Assembly (NCBI GenBank): GCA_030651695.1
Contig: JAUSCD010000023.1
Location: forward strand, 1 to 64,000
DNA length: 64,000 nt
DNA from: Pseudohongiella sp.
GTDB lineage: Bacteria; Pseudomonadota; Gammaproteobacteria; Pseudomonadales; Pseudohongiellaceae
Reading direction: 5' to 3'
The notes beneath the pieces were generated by a model, which worked only from the letters and a program-made list of their open reading frames with translations, did not search any database and had not been told where the DNA came from. Shown piece by piece: positions 18,439-28,495 of the stretch; within the stretch, counting starts at the first letter, position 1; each line of letters opens with the position of its first letter. Made by a program: the position numbers and the translations under genes.

Positions 18439-18977
18439 TAAGGAAGGCTCCTGACTCTGAGAGTTGCATTCACTGACTGATTGCCGGCAACCCGATTGCT
18501 GCTTACCGGTGCAATGGTCAGTTGCTCCAGTTGAATCCCCGTCTGTGATTCCAGCTCGGCCAGCCATGCCAACAGATCGGGCATGGCAACCGCATCAAAT
18601 CGCACACCGGCACTGCGATTGTCCGCTGCCGGCTCAAGCGAAGCAACCACAATCCCGCTCTGCGCTGCCAGAGAATTGAGCAACTGGGGCAAGGACTGGG
18701 CAGCGTCGGCCTGCACATCAGGGTTGACGCTGGACTGGCGCAGATATTCCAGCTCGGCAGCCAGCATATTCACCTCTTCCAGCGCGACAGCGGCATAAGC
18801 CAGCCGGGCTTCGGAAGCGGACCGGGCAGCCATCACCGGCTGCCAGATCGTCAGCCATAACACCGTCGCAAGTACCAGAAAACCACAGAGCAACAACAGC
18901 AGTTGCTCGCGCTGTGAATAGCGCATCAGGTAGCGTGCCGGCAAATTGCCGGAAATAGCATGGAGCAGATTTTTCAT
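18438..18977 (-). CDS. gspM: Type II secretion protein M
   Basis: A 179-residue inner-membrane protein of the T2SS assembly platform, with a short cytoplasmic N-terminus, one helix (LLLLLCGFLVLATVLWLTIW, about 28-47) and a ferredoxin-like periplasmic domain that binds GspL. Its start overlaps the gspL stop by four bases. Confidence 0.92.
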   Translation of the reverse strand: MKNLLHAISGNLPARYLMRYSQREQLLLLLCGFLVLATVLWLTIWQPVMAARSASEARLAYAAVALEEVNMLAAELEYLRQSSVNPDVQADAAQSLPQLLNSLAAQSGIVVASLEPAADNRSAGVRFDAVAMPDLLAWLAELESQTGIQLEQLTIAPVSSNRVAGNQSVNATLRVRSLP

Positions 18978-20296
18978 AGTCCATTACCTCTCACTGACAA
19001 ACTGGCCTGCTGCCTATCGCCGGCACGGCTGATATTCCGGGCCTGAGCGGTCCACCCTGCCGCACTGAGATTTTCGCTGAGCGTAAGAATTTCGGCAGTG
19101 CCGGGCGCGCTGACAGTCATCTGAATTTCTGCCGCCGTGCCGCCGGTTTGTGTGTTTGAATTGTAGCTGAGCCGGTGCAGATTCAGGCCGTCTGCACTTT
19201 CAAACGGCTCCAGCATGGCATCGAGCATAGTGATCAACGACTGAGCCGAGCCTGCGCTGCGACGCTGTGCCACTTGTGTTGACAGCTGTTGAACGGCGTC
19301 CACCAGAACGCCCTCTGGCATGGCCTGGCGATAGCGTTGCTCGATTCGCGCTTCCAGCGCTCTGAAACGGTACTGATTGATTTGTGTTTCAACAATAGCC
19401 GCTACCAACACCGCAGTGATTGCCACTACTGCCGCAATAGCGGGCACCCGCCACTGTTTCCAATATTTGGCCAGCCGCAAAGGAGCAGCAAACTCACCCT
19501 GGCGCAAATTGACAACATGATTGCCGGTGGTTTCCAGAACGCCCCAGAGATTTGTCACTGGTTGAAGACTGACCACGATACCGGCGGATTTTAATCCTGC
19601 GTATTCTTTCAGCGTCTGCAATATCGCCTGGCCATAGGCGTACTCAGATTGGGAATCGCCGGCGTATATGGTCAGGGTGGCTGGTGGCTGGATCAGACTG
19701 AATTTGGCAGTCTCTGCGATCGCAACATCGATCAAAACCGGTAACATCTGCGGCTCCATGCTGGTACACACCTTGTCACCAGCCTTCAGGTGGCAGATGT
19801 CACTGTCTAGCAACACAGGCCAGATATTTCCTGCCTCAGGTAAAAGTGCCGGGATAGAGACTATCTCCCCGACTTCCAGACCCAATGACTCCAGAGCGGC
19901 TACACGCCATTGCAATTGCTTTTTGTCAGTGTAGGCAACTAAAACCGTGTTGGCGCCATGATCCGTTTGCGGAGCCTGCGGGGGCACAAAAGCCACGTGA
20001 ACTTGCGACAGATCAACCGCCAGTTGTGATTCCAGCATAAACGGCAACAGTTTTGGCAGATGCTTTTTTTCATTTGCGGCAATTGCAACAGACCGGGTAA
20101 CCACTTGTTCCCCAGATAACAGCAGTCTGACGCGCAGCACATCTTTATTGTCACGCTGTTGCTCATCCAGCCAGTTTTTGAAAGCATCAAAACTTCCTGA
20201 CTGCAGTTTTGCCCCCGCTTTATCCTGCAGGCACCAGCGCGCCGTCCGTTCAGTATCGGCTGACTCCTCAAGCTGTACCAGTATAGTGTTTTTCAT
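18974..20296 (-). CDS. gspL: Type II secretion protein L
   Basis: T2SS inner-membrane protein that anchors the GspE ATPase through its cytoplasmic actin-like domain. I use the ATG at 20296 (440 residues) with AGGA upstream; a GTG at 20362 would add 22 residues that are encoded by a short tandem repeat and look unlike a GspL start. Domains: cytoplasmic residues 1-300, helix near 300-325, periplasmic ferredoxin-like domain to the end. Confidence 0.9.
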   Translation of the reverse strand: MKNTILVQLEESADTERTARWCLQDKAGAKLQSGSFDAFKNWLDEQQRDNKDVLRVRLLLSGEQVVTRSVAIAANEKKHLPKLLPFMLESQLAVDLSQVHVAFVPPQAPQTDHGANTVLVAYTDKKQLQWRVAALESLGLEVGEIVSIPALLPEAGNIWPVLLDSDICHLKAGDKVCTSMEPQMLPVLIDVAIAETAKFSLIQPPATLTIYAGDSQSEYAYGQAILQTLKEYAGLKSAGIVVSLQPVTNLWGVLETTGNHVVNLRQGEFAAPLRLAKYWKQWRVPAIAAVVAITAVLVAAIVETQINQYRFRALEARIEQRYRQAMPEGVLVDAVQQLSTQVAQRRSAGSAQSLITMLDAMLEPFESADGLNLHRLSYNSNTQTGGTAAEIQMTVSAPGTAEILTLSENLSAAGWTAQARNISRAGDRQQASLSVRGNGL

Positions 20297-20310
20297 CACT
20301 CTTTTTTCCT

Positions 20311-20337
20311 GAACCCTGTTTTCCCGAACCCTGTTTT
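20311..20337. repeat. 12-bp tandem duplication in the gspK-gspL junction
   Basis: GAACCCTGTTTT occurs twice, 15 bases apart, just upstream of the gspL ATG. It probably arose by slippage and places the ribosome binding site in repeat-flanked DNA. A three-codon-multiple period means the possible longer gspL reading frame stays open. Confidence 0.7.
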
Positions 20338-20365
20338 GTGCGTTCACTCTTTTCAAGAACACCGT

Positions 20366-21397
20366 TTAATAAATTTTTTGCCTGGCCCAGATGCGGGTTT
20401 CCTGTTCGTCCCTGCCTATCAGCGATAACCAGTGTGACGTCTGCCCATTCACCGTCAGGCTGGTGTGCAGGTGAAACCATTGAGTGCCTGTGGAGTACAA
20501 GGCGTACTCTTCACTTCCGCTGAGAGTCTCCGCATCAGGTACCAGAGTCTTCACAACAGCCTGCTCGAAAAAATTTGCGACTGATGTATACCCGCGCTGC
20601 TCTCGCTCACTGATCACTGCCAGCAGGTCCTGTTCACTTACGCTCTGCAGCGAATCTGGCTGATTTATCGTTGATAACAGCCTGAGTGGTGCCGTGTTCA
20701 GATTCATCGCCGCTGGCTCCGGCAGTGCCACTACCCAGGGTCTCAAGCGTTGGATAATTCCCGGACTAAAGTGACGCACCAGATTCAGTTCACTGACATC
20801 AGACAACAGCTGATTGGCTGCCTGGGTTGGCAATGCTGCTGAACTATAAAAAAGTGACTCGGCGCCGCCCTGACCAGTGCTGACATCGTCCTGATCTATC
20901 CAATCAATTAGTGCCTCAGTCATCATGACTGCATCGGCTTCACTGACCGGATAATCATCAAAACTCTGAAGCAGACGAATAAATTGTTTCTGTGCAGGTG
21001 AAAACCTGACAGCCAGCGGCGCACCAACATCTTCGGCATAAGCCGTTTTTACTGAAAGATTATTCAGATTGAACAAGGCCTGCGCATCCTGAATCCGTAC
21101 CTGCAACCAACCGTTGTCAGTCGGTAACGGCGGAATCGGCTGCGCCCAGCTTTCCTGTCCATGATCAATCGCACCCGTTGCAATATCGGCTGCCAATATC
21201 CGGGCTGCCAGTTGCTCCGCACCGTTTACATATGCCGCCACCAGATGCGCCTCATGGCGGGCTCCAGCCTGATCAAGTTGCAACATGAATGACTCGGCAA
21301 ACCTTACCGACATCAACGACACAATTGCCGCAATCAGCATGGCTACAATCAGTGCGCTGCCATTCTGGTGAAACCGATTTTTTGTCAGGGACTTCAT
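20366..21397 (-). CDS. gspK: Type II secretion minor pseudopilin K
   Basis: Large minor pseudopilin that caps the tip of the T2SS pseudopilus with GspI and GspJ. The N-terminus has the prepilin-type stretch NGSALIVAMLIAAIVSL, cleaved before the hydrophobic helix; the large C-terminal domain is GspK-specific. The ATG at 21397 gives 343 residues. As in other GspK proteins the +5 glutamate is absent. Confidence 0.93.
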   Translation of the reverse strand: MKSLTKNRFHQNGSALIVAMLIAAIVSLMSVRFAESFMLQLDQAGARHEAHLVAAYVNGAEQLAARILAADIATGAIDHGQESWAQPIPPLPTDNGWLQVRIQDAQALFNLNNLSVKTAYAEDVGAPLAVRFSPAQKQFIRLLQSFDDYPVSEADAVMMTEALIDWIDQDDVSTGQGGAESLFYSSAALPTQAANQLLSDVSELNLVRHFSPGIIQRLRPWVVALPEPAAMNLNTAPLRLLSTINQPDSLQSVSEQDLLAVISEREQRGYTSVANFFEQAVVKTLVPDAETLSGSEEYALYSTGTQWFHLHTSLTVNGQTSHWLSLIGRDEQETRIWARQKIY

Positions 21398-21409
21398 CAA
21401 TGGCGACCC

Positions 21410-22195
21410 CTAAAGTCCGGCCAGCAGAAATATTCGCTCAATAACAACACCCTCACCCAGACTCTCAAGCTCGAGCGATATACGCACTGCTGCAGGGATG
21501 TGGCGTACTGGCAGCAGATTGGTTCCCCCATTCTGATTTTGTTGTGGCGCCAACAACTCCGGTGCCGGTGGCCACCGGGTTAACCAGGCATTGTTATCCG
21601 GTATCTGTCCACCAGCAAGAAACCCGATTTGAAAACTACGGACGTTTTCCAGCATAAGCCGACTGCCTTCAGGTGGCGCTGACAAGTCCTGATTACGCTC
21701 CTGCCAGTAGTCCCTGAACAAATTCCCGTTTTCATCCAATCGGTATAAGATGCGCTGAATTTCAGAACGCTGCTCATTCAACGGATTGACCCAACCGTGG
21801 CGACTGAACCACAATTGTGCGCCTTCCTGCGACAACAACTGTGCCAGTGAACGATCCGCAAACTGCGCGCTCATCATCGAGGGCCGCCGGGAGTCTTTAC
21901 CAGCATAGCCAGACAAAAAATCTGCGCCGGTGGCAGGGATCATCACTGGCCGGTCTATACTGTTCTGCAGATCAGCAGTCAGCAACTGCCAGGTCTGCTC
22001 CAGAGCAGTCAGCGATTGCTGCGCTGCTTCACCCTGCTCCTGCACCCGGATGGACGCATCCAGAAAACGATAACTGATGGCGCCAATCAACACAGTCAGA
22101 CTCATGGCAACTAACAATTCAATCAGCGTAAACCCGCCCGCCCGCCGTCCTGCATAGCAGGTGCAGTCGCGCCCTCGCCACCTGCGTGAGTTCAC
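21410..22195 (-). CDS. gspJ: Type II secretion minor pseudopilin J
   Basis: A 261-residue pseudopilin with the prepilin motif GGFTLIELLVAM; cleavage by the prepilin peptidase is expected before Phe. The start codon is GTG at 22195, overlapping the gspI stop (GTGA). It forms the tip complex with GspI and GspK. Confidence 0.93.
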   Translation of the reverse strand: MNSRRWRGRDCTCYAGRRAGGFTLIELLVAMSLTVLIGAISYRFLDASIRVQEQGEAAQQSLTALEQTWQLLTADLQNSIDRPVMIPATGADFLSGYAGKDSRRPSMMSAQFADRSLAQLLSQEGAQLWFSRHGWVNPLNEQRSEIQRILYRLDENGNLFRDYWQERNQDLSAPPEGSRLMLENVRSFQIGFLAGGQIPDNNAWLTRWPPAPELLAPQQNQNGGTNLLPVRHIPAAVRISLELESLGEGVVIERIFLLAGL

Positions 22196-22647
22196 GGCGC
22201 TGCCCCGGCAGCATCAACGCCGGAGAACCGGGCGCGCATGAGGTAGGCATCCAGACTGAACTGCGCAGACTGTGTTGATGAAACACCTTGGGCAGAATCG
22301 GCGACACGAATACTGTGTCTTAACAATCCGGGTGCCGGTGTTGCTTCTGCCACTCGTAACCAGTACCAACGTCTGCCAGCATTTTCGACATCTCCGCGCC
22401 ACTCGCCGGCTGGCAATTCTTCGCCCGCGGCCTGTCGTAGTTGCAGCAATGCAAGCTGGTCCTGCGCTACCCACGCGGCCTGGGTGCGATCATTGATAAC
22501 ACCTGTGTTATCAAGTTGTGTACCTAATTGGAACATCAGTGCCGGCAAGGCGATTCCCACAATCATCAGCGCTACCATGACTTCTATCAGGGTAAATCCC
22601 GCGTCAAAAGACAATGCCCGCAACGGTAATGATGGTGACTGCTTCAC
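22192..22647 (-). CDS. gspI: Type II secretion minor pseudopilin I
   Basis: Minor pseudopilin with AGFTLIEVMVALMIVGIALP. The best start is a GTG at 22647 (151 residues): it overlaps the gspH stop as GTGA and has GGAG seven bases upstream. A longer reading from an ATG at 22686 would run 43 bases into gspH. Three pseudopilin genes in this operon thus use stop-start overlaps, two with GTG. Confidence 0.92.
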   Translation of the reverse strand: MKQSPSLPLRALSFDAGFTLIEVMVALMIVGIALPALMFQLGTQLDNTGVINDRTQAAWVAQDQLALLQLRQAAGEELPAGEWRGDVENAGRRWYWLRVAEATPAPGLLRHSIRVADSAQGVSSTQSAQFSLDAYLMRARFSGVDAAGAAP

Positions 22648-23216
22648 ATCGCACTCCAGTTTATCTGACCGTCCCGTTCCGGCCATACCCGGGCCAGAGA
22701 CTGCCCGGAGTCAGCGTCACGCACAACAATTTCAAAAATCGAATACTCACGACCAGGAAAAAAAACAACCGATGGTGAATTGATTGGCCGGGCGTTTGAG
22801 CTTGGCGGTACAACGGATGCGCTGCGGGTATCAGTACCTGCGTGCAGCTGAACATTGTCCGGCATATCAATTGCTGCCATCAGGTTATCGTCCAGCGGCA
22901 CCCATGTTGGCGCAGGTTGCATTCCGGGCTGCAAACCTGCAGCTGATGACCAGCGCCACCAACGCATGCTTTGCCTGTCCTGAGTCTCAACAACACTCCA
23001 GCCCAGCACCTCGTTTTTTGCCAGCGCCTGCTGGCTTGCATGTTGAAAAAGTCGACTCAGATTTTCTGCAACTGCAAGTGCGGAATCTGATGCTGCGCTG
23101 TCAGCCCGACTGAACAAACCAGTCGATAAAACTGTAACACTGACCAGCAGACCCATGATCAACATGACTACCAGCATTTCTATCAGGGTAAAGCCACGAC
23201 CGGGAATAGCACCCAT
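22644..23216 (-). CDS. gspH: Type II secretion minor pseudopilin H
   Basis: A 190-residue pseudopilin with GRGFTLIEMLVVMLIMG very near the N-terminus (short leader of about seven residues). It links the major pseudopilin shaft to the tip complex. It begins six bases after gspG. Confidence 0.92.
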   Translation of the reverse strand: MGAIPGRGFTLIEMLVVMLIMGLLVSVTVLSTGLFSRADSAASDSALAVAENLSRLFQHASQQALAKNEVLGWSVVETQDRQSMRWWRWSSAAGLQPGMQPAPTWVPLDDNLMAAIDMPDNVQLHAGTDTRSASVVPPSSNARPINSPSVVFFPGREYSIFEIVVRDADSGQSLARVWPERDGQINWSAM

Positions 23217-23222
23217 CAGAGT

Positions 23223-23687
23223 TCAGTCCCGCTGCGCGTTGGCCTGCCAGTTTCCAAGGTCTGCATTCTGACCTTCGCCGCCACGCACTCCATCAGCGCC
23301 ATAACTAAAAATGTCATATGCCCCCTGTTGTCCCGGGCTGAGGTAAAGATAAGGATTGCCCCAAGGGTCTGTTGGCAATGACTCAAGATAACCGCCCGAC
23401 TTCCAGTTTGCCGGCACCGGCGACAGCGTCGGACGCTCAACCAGGGCACGTAACCCTTGCTCACTGCTCGGGTAAGAAAAATTATCCAGCCGATACATCC
23501 GCAGGCCGGTTTCGATTGCACTGAAGTCAGCAAACACTTTTTGTACACGTGCTTCATCAGCGCGGCCCAGAACATTGGGTGCAATGATGCTGATCAGCAA
23601 ACCCATAATCACCAGCACCACCAGAATCTCGATCAGACTGAAACCCTTGTGACGGGAGTGGTTTTTTATACTCAAATTTGTGTCCAT
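23223..23687 (-). CDS. gspG: Type II secretion major pseudopilin G
   Basis: The major pseudopilin that polymerises into the periplasmic pseudopilus. The 154 residues contain a 15-residue leader ending in KG, the helix FSLIEILVVLVIMG with Glu at +5, and C-terminal DPWGNPYLY and DIFSYGADG segments that bind calcium in homologues. Confidence 0.96.
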   Translation of the reverse strand: MDTNLSIKNHSRHKGFSLIEILVVLVIMGLLISIIAPNVLGRADEARVQKVFADFSAIETGLRMYRLDNFSYPSSEQGLRALVERPTLSPVPANWKSGGYLESLPTDPWGNPYLYLSPGQQGAYDIFSYGADGVRGGEGQNADLGNWQANAQRD

Positions 23688-23708
23688 ATCCGAATCCTTA
23701 TTAACTCG

Positions 23709-24929
23709 CTAAATCAGCGAACTCATATCAAACACTGGCAGCAACACCGCCAGCATAATCAGTGTGATCAAACCGCCCATCAATACAATCGTCAACGGTT
23801 CCAGCAAAGCCATCATAGTGCCCAGGCGCACACTTAACTCACGCTCCTGCCAGGCCGCTGCGTACTCAAGCTGCGCAGACAAAGTACCGTTGGCTTCACC
23901 GTTGGCCGCCATCTGAACTAACAGCGGCGGGAATATTTCTTCCTGCTGCAGACTTTTGCTGAATGAAGCGCCTTCCTGCACCCGCACTGCAACAGCCAGT
24001 GCGCTGCGTCGCAATTGCTCGTTATTCAGCACTTCCGCAGCTATACGCAGCGCGTCCAGCAATGGCACTCCACTGCCAAGCAAAATCGCCATGGTGGATG
24101 CAAAACGTGCACAATCCATCTGTAGTAAAGTATTGCTCAACCCCGGCACTTTCAGCAGAACACGATGCCATGCCAGACGATTCTCCGGTACTTGCTTCCA
24201 GAGCCGGAACACAGTCAGTGCTGCAAGCAGGACCAACAGTAGCACCAGCGCCCAACCTGACCGGAAAAAATCACTCACTGAGATCAGTATCTGGGTCAGC
24301 GCTGGCAACTCACGATTGGAACTTGCAAACATCCCCACCAGACGCGGCACCACAAAACTCATCAAGAGCACGACGACACTGATACTTACGCCTGCCAGTA
24401 CCAGTGGATAGATTAGTGCAGCCTGCAATTTCTGGCGTGTCTGCTGGCTACTTTCCGTGTGTAAGGCCAAACGCTCCAACACTTCACCTAAAAAGCCTGC
24501 GCTTTCGCCGGCACGCACCATGGCGCAGTACATGCGATCAAAAGCACCGGGGTGCTCACTCATGGCTTGCGCCAGAGAATGGCCTTCCATCACTCGCGAT
24601 CGCACCTGGGCCAGTAACCCCTTTATCCGATCACCCCGACTTTGTTCTGCAGTCAGGCGCAACACCTCATCCACCGGCAAACCCGATTTGATCAGCGAGG
24701 CCAGTTGGCGAGTGAGCAACGACAACTGGTTAACAGACAAGCGACGTTGCCGCCTGAAAATACGTTGAAGGCCTTCGCCGGAGTCGAGGCTGCCTGCTAC
24801 AACTACCATCAAAGGTTTCAAATTTTGCTGACGCAAGCGCTGCCGCAATTGCTTTTCATCATCCGCATCCATTACGCCGGTAACGGTACGTCCTTGTGCG
24901 TCCAGTGCTTTGTAGCGCAGAGCAGTCAT
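23709..24929 (-). CDS. gspF: Type II secretion inner-membrane platform protein F
   Basis: A 406-residue polytopic platform protein with two T2SSF domains and three membrane helices. Its ATG overlaps the gspE stop by one base (TAATG). It contacts GspE and GspL and is needed to convert ATP hydrolysis into pseudopilus growth. Confidence 0.96.
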   Translation of the reverse strand: MTALRYKALDAQGRTVTGVMDADDEKQLRQRLRQQNLKPLMVVVAGSLDSGEGLQRIFRRQRRLSVNQLSLLTRQLASLIKSGLPVDEVLRLTAEQSRGDRIKGLLAQVRSRVMEGHSLAQAMSEHPGAFDRMYCAMVRAGESAGFLGEVLERLALHTESSQQTRQKLQAALIYPLVLAGVSISVVVLLMSFVVPRLVGMFASSNRELPALTQILISVSDFFRSGWALVLLLVLLAALTVFRLWKQVPENRLAWHRVLLKVPGLSNTLLQMDCARFASTMAILLGSGVPLLDALRIAAEVLNNEQLRRSALAVAVRVQEGASFSKSLQQEEIFPPLLVQMAANGEANGTLSAQLEYAAAWQERELSVRLGTMMALLEPLTIVLMGGLITLIMLAVLLPVFDMSSLI

Positions 24930-26425
24930 TACAATGCACCCTCGCTGAGACTGGTGACACGCAGCACTTCTTCAACACTGGTCTGACCTGCCAGTATGCG
25001 CTCTCGGCCATGCTGGTGGATGGAACTGCTGTGCTGACGCGCGTATTGCTCAAGCGCCTGTTCAGCGGCGCCGTCGTGAATCAGACGGCGCATTGGCGAA
25101 TCAATTTCGACAATTTCGTATAAACCGGATCGACCTTTGTAACCGGTATGATTGCAGTGCTCACAGCCCACGGCTCTGAACACAATGCTGTCGGGTGGTA
25201 ATTGCAGGCGCGCACTTTCGGCACCATCAACCTGATGGGGCAGCCGACATGCAGGGCAGAGACTTCGCACCAGACGCTGAGCCACAATCAGGGTGAGACT
25301 TGAGGCCAGCAGGAATGGCTCGATGCCCATATCCTGCAAACGCGTGACGGCACCCACCGCGGTGTTGGTATGCAGGGTTGATAACACCAGATGGCCGGTC
25401 AACGAGGCTTGTACAGCAATTGCAGCGGTTTCCTGATCGCGTATCTCACCGACCATGACCACATCCGGATCCTGACGCAGAATGGCGCGCAGACCGCGCG
25501 CAAACGTCATATCAACTTTCGTGTTTACCTGAGTCTGACCAATACCGGCAAGCTGATACTCGACCGGATCTTCAATGGTCAGAATATTTCTTTCACGGCT
25601 GTTGATATGTTGTAGCCCGGCGTACAGCGTGGTGGTTTTGCCTGAACCGGTGGGACCAGTCACCAGTATAATGCCATGCGGTTTTTGCAGGGCTGATTGC
25701 AAAGCCGCTTGCATCGCTGGCGGCAAATCAAGATGATCCAGTTGCAACTGACCGGCAGCCTGATCCAGCAAGCGCAATACGACACGCTCACCAAAACTCG
25801 AAGGGATTGTGGACATGCGGATATCCACAGCGTGTCCGGCCAGGCGCACACTGATGCGCCCATCCTGAGGCAAACGTTTTTCTGCAATATCCAGCCGCGC
25901 CATCACTTTCAGACGTGATACCAGTACCGGGCCGAGCTCTGCCTTCGGTGACAACACATCACGTAGTACACCATCAACACGAAAGCGCACCGACACACGA
26001 CGCTCGAACGGTTCGATATGGATATCAGAAGCTTTTTCGCGCACGGCCTGCGATAACAAAGCATTGATCAACCGAATGACCGGCGCGTTGTCAGCACCAG
26101 ATAATAAATCGCTGTGCTGGGGAATTTCATCAACCAGCGCGTCGAGATCAAAATCATCACCCAGTTCTTCAGCAGCACGCTGGGCAGCGTCAGCGCCACT
26201 TTGATACAGGCGCGTAAGCGAGACCTGAAACTCTGCCTGATCAATCAGCTGCCAATTCAGCCCGGGACCCAGCACTCTGCGCAATTCCAGCAGAACCGCC
26301 AGTACAGGTTGCTGACGGCACAACAAGTCTTTACCGTCCCACAATACACCGTGTTCCTGTGCGAACTCGAAGGGCAGTAATTTTGTTTCCTGTTGCACAG
26401 GTTTTGTCGGCTGAGAGCTGATCAT
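24929..26425 (-). CDS. gspE: Type II secretion ATPase E
   Basis: Cytoplasmic hexameric motor. Walker A GPTGSGKTTTLY, Asp box TIEDPVEYQL, Walker B DPDVVMVGEIRD, His box LVLSTLHTN, and the tetracysteine zinc loop (CPAC ... CEHC) are all present. The ATG at 26425 (498 residues) lies just after the gspD stop; an ATG at 26566 would overlap the end of gspD by 131 bases and is not used. Confidence 0.96.
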   Translation of the reverse strand: MISSQPTKPVQQETKLLPFEFAQEHGVLWDGKDLLCRQQPVLAVLLELRRVLGPGLNWQLIDQAEFQVSLTRLYQSGADAAQRAAEELGDDFDLDALVDEIPQHSDLLSGADNAPVIRLINALLSQAVREKASDIHIEPFERRVSVRFRVDGVLRDVLSPKAELGPVLVSRLKVMARLDIAEKRLPQDGRISVRLAGHAVDIRMSTIPSSFGERVVLRLLDQAAGQLQLDHLDLPPAMQAALQSALQKPHGIILVTGPTGSGKTTTLYAGLQHINSRERNILTIEDPVEYQLAGIGQTQVNTKVDMTFARGLRAILRQDPDVVMVGEIRDQETAAIAVQASLTGHLVLSTLHTNTAVGAVTRLQDMGIEPFLLASSLTLIVAQRLVRSLCPACRLPHQVDGAESARLQLPPDSIVFRAVGCEHCNHTGYKGRSGLYEIVEIDSPMRRLIHDGAAEQALEQYARQHSSSIHQHGRERILAGQTSVEEVLRVTSLSEGAL

Positions 26426-26435
26426 GACAGCAAGC

Positions 26436-28424
26436 TCACGGCTGCTCAGCGGTGCGCGCGTTGTCGGCAGCGCCACGTGACATAGTTTCCCACTCGGGAA
26501 GCACAGGCAAAGCGCCAGCATCAAACAACCAGCCATCCAGAGGTGTCTGTCGAAGTTGCTGATCACGGATCAGCTGGTATTTTTCAGCAGTTGCGCCACG
26601 CAGGGCGTCATCGTCGCGCAAAATAGTCGGGCGGATAAACACCAACAAATTGGTTTTTTGAACACTGCTGCTGGTAGACCGGAACAGACGCCCCAACCCT
26701 GGCACACTGCCCAGTACCGGCACACGTTGCTCGCTCTGTATGACGTTGTCACGAATCAATCCGCCCAACACTACCGTTTCTCCATCAGCTACCGTGACAC
26801 GTGTCTGAATCTTGCGTTCATTGGTAATCAGATCAACGGCACCGGCGCGCTGTGAAATGCTGGATATTTCCTGGCTGATATCAAGTGCAACGCGGTCACC
26901 ACGGTTAACGTGTGGGGTGACCTTTAACGTGGTTCCCACGTTCTGCCTGCTGATAGTCTGGAACGGGTTCTGAACACCCCCTGTGCCACCTGTCCCGGTA
27001 AATGAGCCAGTTATAAACGGCACACTTTCACCTACAGTAATGATGGCTTCGCTGTTGTCGGTCGTAAGGATATTCGGGGTCGATAAAATGTTGGCGCCAC
27101 TGTTAGCTTGCAAAAGATCAATCAGCGCCAGCAGATCGGTACTTCCGCCAAGTTTCCCGATACCAATGGTCTGTCCCGCAACGCCAGCAAGCCCGGCTGC
27201 CAGTCCGGTCAGTGCATCCCTTCTGTCGTCAGCCAACGCGCCCTGGGTAACCTGTCCGAGTTGCTGCAGATTATTGCCTGCATCAAAACTGCTGGCGAAC
27301 CCACCGCTGTCGTCACGGAACAACCACTGAATACCGAGGTTTTGCCCTACGTCATCGTTGATTTCAACAATAATTGCTTCAACCAGAACCTGAGCACGCT
27401 GGATATCAAGACGCTGAACCACATCCATCAACGAATCCACAATATCCAGATCGGCGGTGATAATCAGTGCATTGTTATCCGGGTCGGCCTGGATGCTTGC
27501 CTGTCGCGGCTGTGAGTTTTCACCTGACTCGGATGGCAAACCAAAACGATCACGCACCACAGCACTCAGGACTTCAGCAACGCGTGCAGCACTGGCGTAT
27601 TCCAGATAAATAACGCGGGTATTACCACTTTGTTCGCGCGGCTGATCAAGCAGATTAACCAGCTGTCGGATGTTTTCACGTTGGCGCTGGCCGCCGGTAA
27701 CCAATACGGAGTTGGTGCGCTCGTCCGCGCTGATCTGCAAACGAGTACGGGCAGACTCTTCTTCCGTAGGTGCGCGCTCTTCCTGTAGATCGCGCAACAA
27801 CGCAACCACGTCGCGTGCAGTGGCAAACTGCAGACGGACTATTTCCGTTTCCGGAATTGAACTTTGATCGATGCGGGCCAGAATCTGGCGGATGCGCTCC
27901 ACGTTGGCAACGGTGTCAACCAGCACAATCATATTACCTGCCGGGTAAGCTGACATCTGTCCGGTGCTTTGTGAGACCAGCGGTCTGAGCACTGGCAACA
28001 CCTGTAACACCGATACGTTTTCCAATTGAAACGCCTCGGTCACGTACTGGCTGCTATCCGCGGAATTAAAATTTGCAAATGGCAGTGGCGCCGCACGCGC
28101 GTCCTGTGTTGGCAGGATACTGACCATACCGTTGCTGGTTTCAATAGCAGTAAATCCGTTTACGTCCAGTGCACGCAGAAAAATCTGGTAGTAAGTAGCC
28201 GCATCAACTGCTGTGCTACTCATGACCGTTATTTGCCCACGCACGCGCGGATCGATAATCATGGTCTTGCCAGTGACATCCTGCACTGCACGTATGACTT
28301 CGAGAATATCGCTGTCGCGGAAATTGGGTGTCCAACTGATCTCCTGAGCCTGCAGATTTACTGAACAGATCAGAGCCAGTACAGAACTGGCCACTATTGT
28401 AATAAGGCGATTACTGAAGCACAT
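26436..28424 (-). CDS. gspD: Type II secretion outer-membrane secretin D
   Basis: The 662-residue secretin forms the outer-membrane channel. It has a signal peptide (cleavage after LQA, about residue 26), N0 to N3 domains, and the secretin core with VPFITGSFTGTGG and VPVLGSVPGLGRLF. AAGGA six bases before the ATG sets the start. Its 177-base upstream gap holds six 11-bp direct repeats, so gspD appears to start a transcript separate from gspC. No pilotin gene is seen here. Confidence 0.96.
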   Translation of the reverse strand: MCFSNRLITIVASSVLALICSVNLQAQEISWTPNFRDSDILEVIRAVQDVTGKTMIIDPRVRGQITVMSSTAVDAATYYQIFLRALDVNGFTAIETSNGMVSILPTQDARAAPLPFANFNSADSSQYVTEAFQLENVSVLQVLPVLRPLVSQSTGQMSAYPAGNMIVLVDTVANVERIRQILARIDQSSIPETEIVRLQFATARDVVALLRDLQEERAPTEEESARTRLQISADERTNSVLVTGGQRQRENIRQLVNLLDQPREQSGNTRVIYLEYASAARVAEVLSAVVRDRFGLPSESGENSQPRQASIQADPDNNALIITADLDIVDSLMDVVQRLDIQRAQVLVEAIIVEINDDVGQNLGIQWLFRDDSGGFASSFDAGNNLQQLGQVTQGALADDRRDALTGLAAGLAGVAGQTIGIGKLGGSTDLLALIDLLQANSGANILSTPNILTTDNSEAIITVGESVPFITGSFTGTGGTGGVQNPFQTISRQNVGTTLKVTPHVNRGDRVALDISQEISSISQRAGAVDLITNERKIQTRVTVADGETVVLGGLIRDNVIQSEQRVPVLGSVPGLGRLFRSTSSSVQKTNLLVFIRPTILRDDDALRGATAEKYQLIRDQQLRQTPLDGWLFDAGALPVLPEWETMSRGAADNARTAEQP

Positions 28425-28495
28425 TCACAGTCCTTTTTGACTCCGGTCTGTAAACTCAGGTGAGCAAAAACCGGGTGCAGGTCATCATTTTTCGT

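Noticed and set aside
18439-18567. N-terminal extension of gspN from the upstream ATG
   Set aside because: It would lie wholly within gspM; the GTG at 18438 with a good ribosome binding site is more credible.
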